Source: an uncultured Gammaproteobacteria bacterium (lineage in GTDB: Bacteria; Pseudomonadota; Gammaproteobacteria; Pseudomonadales; Azotimanducaceae_A). From it: a DNA stretch of 8,123 nt. The DNA is taken from positions 1 through 8,123 of the forward strand of contig CAJWGQ010000127.1 of the NCBI GenBank assembly GCA_913041025.1, read 5' to 3'. The notes under the pieces are model-generated. The model was given only the letters and a program-made list of their open reading frames with translations. It had not been told where the DNA came from and made no database searches. A program made the position numbers and the translations under genes. Shown in pieces: positions 5,782-8,123 of this stretch (positions are counted from its first letter, which is position 1; each line of letters opens with the position of its first letter).

Positions 5782-7142
5782 TGTCAGATCAGAGCCCCGC
5801 GAATTCGAGTAAGCAGTTGATACTGGGATTGAATGATAAGCCCTCAGGCGGAGTTACTTTCTTAGCAGCGCTTGCGCATTTAGCTGCAATAGCCGCAAGT
5901 ATTTTGACGGCCCCATTATTATTAGCCCGAGCAATAGGATTGGACGACTTGCAAACGGTCTATGTCATCAATGCGTCACTCGGAGTGTCTGGAATCGCGA
6001 CATTTATTCAGGTGTATAAATTCGGTTGGCTAGGTTCAGGTTTGCTGTCAGTTCAGGGAACGAGTTTTGCGTTTATTGGTGCTATGGCCTATGCCTCTTC
6101 AATGTTGAAAGAAAGTATGCAAATCGATGAGGTGGTAGGTGTCCTGCTAGGAACCAGTATGGTTGGAGCCATTTTGGTTGTTTTGGCAAGTTTTTTTCTG
6201 ACACAGATCCGTAAGGTTATAACGCCAACAGTCACCGGAGTAACAATTTTCCTGCTGGGCGTCTCGCTGCTATTGTCTGCGCTAACCAATTTGATGAACG
6301 TCTACTCTTCTGCATCCGATATGCAGGAGAGCCTGACCGTTCTTGCGGAAGCCTTGATTACACTATTAGTCACAATCGTCCTTGCCAGCAGAGAGAATAT
6401 CTGGTGTCGGTTGTTAAGTATTCCCAGCGGGCTATTGATTGGGTTTCTGGTGGCCGCGTCTTTTGGAGATCTTAATGCTCCTCCCGTATCAAATTCTCAA
6501 ATTATTTCGATACTGATTCCCTTCCGCTTTCCTTTGGGTTTTGATTTCTTAGTTCTGATAATTCTGTTACCGATATTTCTTGTGTCTTTAACCGAGACTA
6601 TCGGCGATATCACTGCGTCTTCTAGCGTTTCTGGACTGCCCATAGAAGGTGAATCCTATTTGGATCGGTTGCGTGGTGGGGTGATGGCCGATGGGGTAAA
6701 TACCATGTTAGCTTCTGCTCTAGGAGCCTTCCCAAACACTACTTTTAGTCAAAATAACGCGGTAATAAAGGTAACGGGTATAGCGAGTCGAAGGGTTGGT
6801 CTGGTTTTAGCGGGACTGCTAGTCCTATTAGGTGCGATCCCTCTTATCAGTGAGATTTTTATGCAAATTCCTGGTGGCGTACTCAACGCGGCCACTGGGT
6901 TTCTTTTTCTAATGATTGCGTACACTGGTTTGCAAATCGTTTTGAACCAGGAAGAGAAATCGTCTTTTTTGATTTTAGTGCTCTCTTGTTCATTAGCACT
7001 TCTTTTGATGGTTACGCCTACGTTTTTCTCTGGCCTAAATATGGCGCTGCCTCCTTACCTCACGATCATTCTTGGGTTTCCAGTTGCCACAGGAACTGTC
7101 ATCGCGATTGTCCTGGATTTATTCCTAAAAAATAAAGATTAG
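5781..7142 (+). CDS. NCS2-family nucleobase permease, XanQ-like (xanthine/purine:H+ symporter)
   Basis: The 453-aa, strongly hydrophobic protein fits the 14-helix NCS2 fold and should import a nucleobase with protons across the inner membrane. Landmarks are H33 in TM1 (ALAHLAAIAAS), LGVSGIATFIQ (67-77), GSGLLSVQGTSFAF (85-98), RKVITPTVTGV (144-154), TETIGDITA (271-279), GGVMADG (299-305) and FSQNNAVIKVTG (322-333). From memory of E. coli XanQ, the essential E272, D276, D304, Q324 and N325 fall at the same numbers here, and the N-terminus MSDQ also resembles XanQ. Two differences stand out. The signature QNxG is QNNA (A327), and the XanQ Asn93 region reads QGTSF, with Ser at that site. Xanthine, another purine or urate is possible; the substrate is inferred. 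The start is supported by AAGGTG at 5768-5773. The gene is divergent from the TonB operon. Confidence 0.9.
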   Translation: MSDQSPANSSKQLILGLNDKPSGGVTFLAALAHLAAIAASILTAPLLLARAIGLDDLQTVYVINASLGVSGIATFIQVYKFGWLGSGLLSVQGTSFAFIGAMAYASSMLKESMQIDEVVGVLLGTSMVGAILVVLASFFLTQIRKVITPTVTGVTIFLLGVSLLLSALTNLMNVYSSASDMQESLTVLAEALITLLVTIVLASRENIWCRLLSIPSGLLIGFLVAASFGDLNAPPVSNSQIISILIPFRFPLGFDFLVLIILLPIFLVSLTETIGDITASSSVSGLPIEGESYLDRLRGGVMADGVNTMLASALGAFPNTTFSQNNAVIKVTGIASRRVGLVLAGLLVLLGAIPLISEIFMQIPGGVLNAATGFLFLMIAYTGLQIVLNQEEKSSFLILVLSCSLALLLMVTPTFFSGLNMALPPYLTIILGFPVATGTVIAIVLDLFLKNKD

Positions 7143-7324
7143 CGGCTTCCTTAACGATTTTTTGTGTTTTATGTGGGGTCAATTTTTGTCGACCGGAAAA
7201 GGAATGCTCTTTTCTAGTGCTCAAATCTGTCAGGTGATGTTTCGTATTGAACTAACACTGTGCACTAATTGGGAATAGTTTCCTATCTTGCACCAAGGCG
7301 AGCCCTTAGTTTGAGTCGTGACGA

Positions 7325-7344
7325 ATTCTCTTTCTATTCTCTTT
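7325..7344 (+). repeat. Two-copy 11-bp-period direct repeat (ATTCTCTTT)
   Basis: ATTCTCTTT occurs at 7325-7333 and 7336-7344, one helical turn apart, roughly 70 bp upstream of the candidate receptor promoter. It may be a protein-binding site or simple-sequence noise. Confidence 0.35.
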
Positions 7345-7413
7345 AGAAATTACTTTCATATAAATCAAAGAGTTGCTCTAAATTTTTGATCTTCATTTCT
7401 CCTTTTTGGCGGC

Positions 7414-7422
7414 TGGTATACA
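7414..7422 (+). promoter_or_regulatory. Candidate extended -10 promoter for the TonB-dependent receptor
   Basis: TGGTATACA fits the extended -10 pattern TGnTATAAT with mismatches in the last bases. No good -35 is present at the normal distance. Transcription would begin near 7429, close to the gene start. Confidence 0.28.
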
Positions 7423-7479
7423 ACTTGCAAATGGGAAGGGTAAGGGAGGATGGGAAAAAATTTTGGAGGGTTTCTTATA

Positions 7480-8123
7480 GTGATTTTTAAATATAACAAT
7501 AAAGTGGGCTCAAGAGCTTTCTCAATGTGGGCCTTTTTCATTTTACTTTTTTCTAATTTGACGTTCGCCGACGCTGATTCGGAAGAGGATGTGGCGGAAC
7601 TTGAGGATCTAACGGTGACTGATGTGCCGGATGATCTCTCGATTTTGCCTAGCGAACCATCTGAAGGCGCCTTTGGGCTTAGCCTGTCTCTCTTAGAGAC
7701 ACCTAGATCTGTCACTGAGGTGAGCTCGGAGCTCATAAAAACTTATGCACTGAGAAGTGTGGATGATTTGGTGAGACTTACACCGGGAGCCTTTACGAGT
7801 TCTTTCTTTGGTATCCGAGGATCGATGGATATAAGAGGTGAGGCATCCGACAATTATTTTCGTGGGTTTCGCAGAATCAATAATCCTGGTGCTTTTAATA
7901 CGATCATACGAGGAGCTCATACCTTGGAGATCCTGCGAGGTCCGGTCTCTCCCTTATATGGCAGTGGTAGTGTTGGGGGACAATTAAATTATTCACCGAA
8001 GACAGCTAAAAGTGAAACGGCCAAGTACATTTCCGAACCCACTGGCCGATTGGATCTGACTTTAGGAACTTATAATCAAAGGATTCTTTCTGGAGAGTAT
8101 GGAGCGCCTTTTGAGATAGGCGA
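7480..8123 (+). CDS. TonB-dependent outer-membrane receptor, N-terminal part (3' end outside window)
   Basis: The frame is open to the window edge, giving about 214 residues. From GTG 7480 there is a 30-residue signal peptide (basic n-region KYNNKVGSR, core MWAFFILLFSNLTF, cut after TFA). A TonB-box-like LTVTD sits at 44-48 (7609-7623). The plug domain begins near 65: ETPRSVTEV, a YALRSVDDLVRLTPGAF stretch, DIRGEASDNYFRGFRR, LEILRGPVSPLYGSGSVGG, then QLNYSPKTA. This pattern suits siderophore-type receptors, although the same plug motifs occur in receptors for other ligands. GGAGGG at 7465-7470 supports GTG 7480. An in-frame ATG at 7450, with GGAAGGG at 7434-7440, is an alternative giving a 10-residue longer leader. 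The barrel lies outside the window, so the substrate is unknown. It would be a client of a TonB complex such as the one encoded nearby. Confidence 0.9.
   Translation, partial: MIFKYNNKVGSRAFSMWAFFILLFSNLTFADADSEEDVAELEDLTVTDVPDDLSILPSEPSEGAFGLSLSLLETPRSVTEVSSELIKTYALRSVDDLVRLTPGAFTSSFFGIRGSMDIRGEASDNYFRGFRRINNPGAFNTIIRGAHTLEILRGPVSPLYGSGSVGGQLNYSPKTAKSETAKYISEPTGRLDLTLGTYNQRILSGEYGAPFEIG

Larger units (their letters stand above)
7143..7479. other. Intergenic region between permease and TonB-dependent receptor genes
   Basis: About 340 bp without a supported gene. No clear hairpin terminator follows the permease stop. It holds a tandem ATTCTCTTT pair (7325-7333, 7336-7344; 11-bp period), an extended -10-like element near 7414-7422 and purine-rich ribosome-site candidates before the receptor. 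The length argues that the receptor has its own promoter. Confidence 0.55.

Noticed and set aside
7143..7200. Rho-independent terminator after the permease
   Set aside because: T-runs are present (near 7158-7163 and 7183-7187), but no stable stem precedes them.
7247..7278. TTGAAC ... GAATAG as a sigma70 promoter for the receptor
   Set aside because: The spacer is 20 bp and the -10 is poor; no acceptable -10 occurs at 16-18 bp.
7365..7920. Minus-strand open frames opposite the TonB-dependent receptor
   Set aside because: They are antisense to clear signal-peptide and plug-domain coding, with Ser/Lys-rich low-information translations.

Overview
The window looks like chromosome from a Gram-negative gammaproteobacterium of moderate GC content. 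This rests on a TonB2/TtpC-type energy-transduction operon, the layout known from Vibrio and related marine gammaproteobacteria, together with an outer-membrane TonB-dependent receptor. The species cannot be told from the sequence. I see no mobile element, CRISPR array, tRNA or rRNA.

Layout. Positions 3-227 (+) hold the 3' end of an unrecognised gene. It converges on a six-gene minus-strand operon at 327-5303. Read in transcription order, the operon encodes a DUF3450-family periplasmic coiled-coil protein, a TtpC-like protein (signal peptide, periplasmic coiled coil and MotA/TolQ/ExbB domain), a short ExbB, an ExbD, a TonB2-like TonB and a TPR protein. Spacing is extremely tight: two ATGA stop/start overlaps, one exact abutment, and gaps of 1 and 4 nt. 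One polycistronic mRNA with translational coupling is the natural reading. A 477-bp divergent intergenic region (5304-5780) follows. Next is a plus-strand NCS2-family purine permease resembling E. coli XanQ (5781-7142). After a further non-coding stretch of about 340 bp comes the 5' part of a TonB-dependent receptor (from about 7480), cut off by the window edge.

How the parts could work together. ExbB, ExbD and TtpC would use the inner-membrane proton gradient to energise TonB. TonB would contact the TonB box of outer-membrane receptors, possibly the one encoded here. DUF3450 and the TPR protein are the usual partners of this TonB variant. The XanQ-like permease could carry a nucleobase across the inner membrane. 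Its position between the TonB operon and a receptor gene suggests, without proving, one trans-envelope uptake route. Most of the operon is a known arrangement. The less ordinary points are the permease/receptor context, the absence of the canonical ExbB transmembrane Glu from both ExbB-like proteins, and a small reading frame coupled to the permease start.
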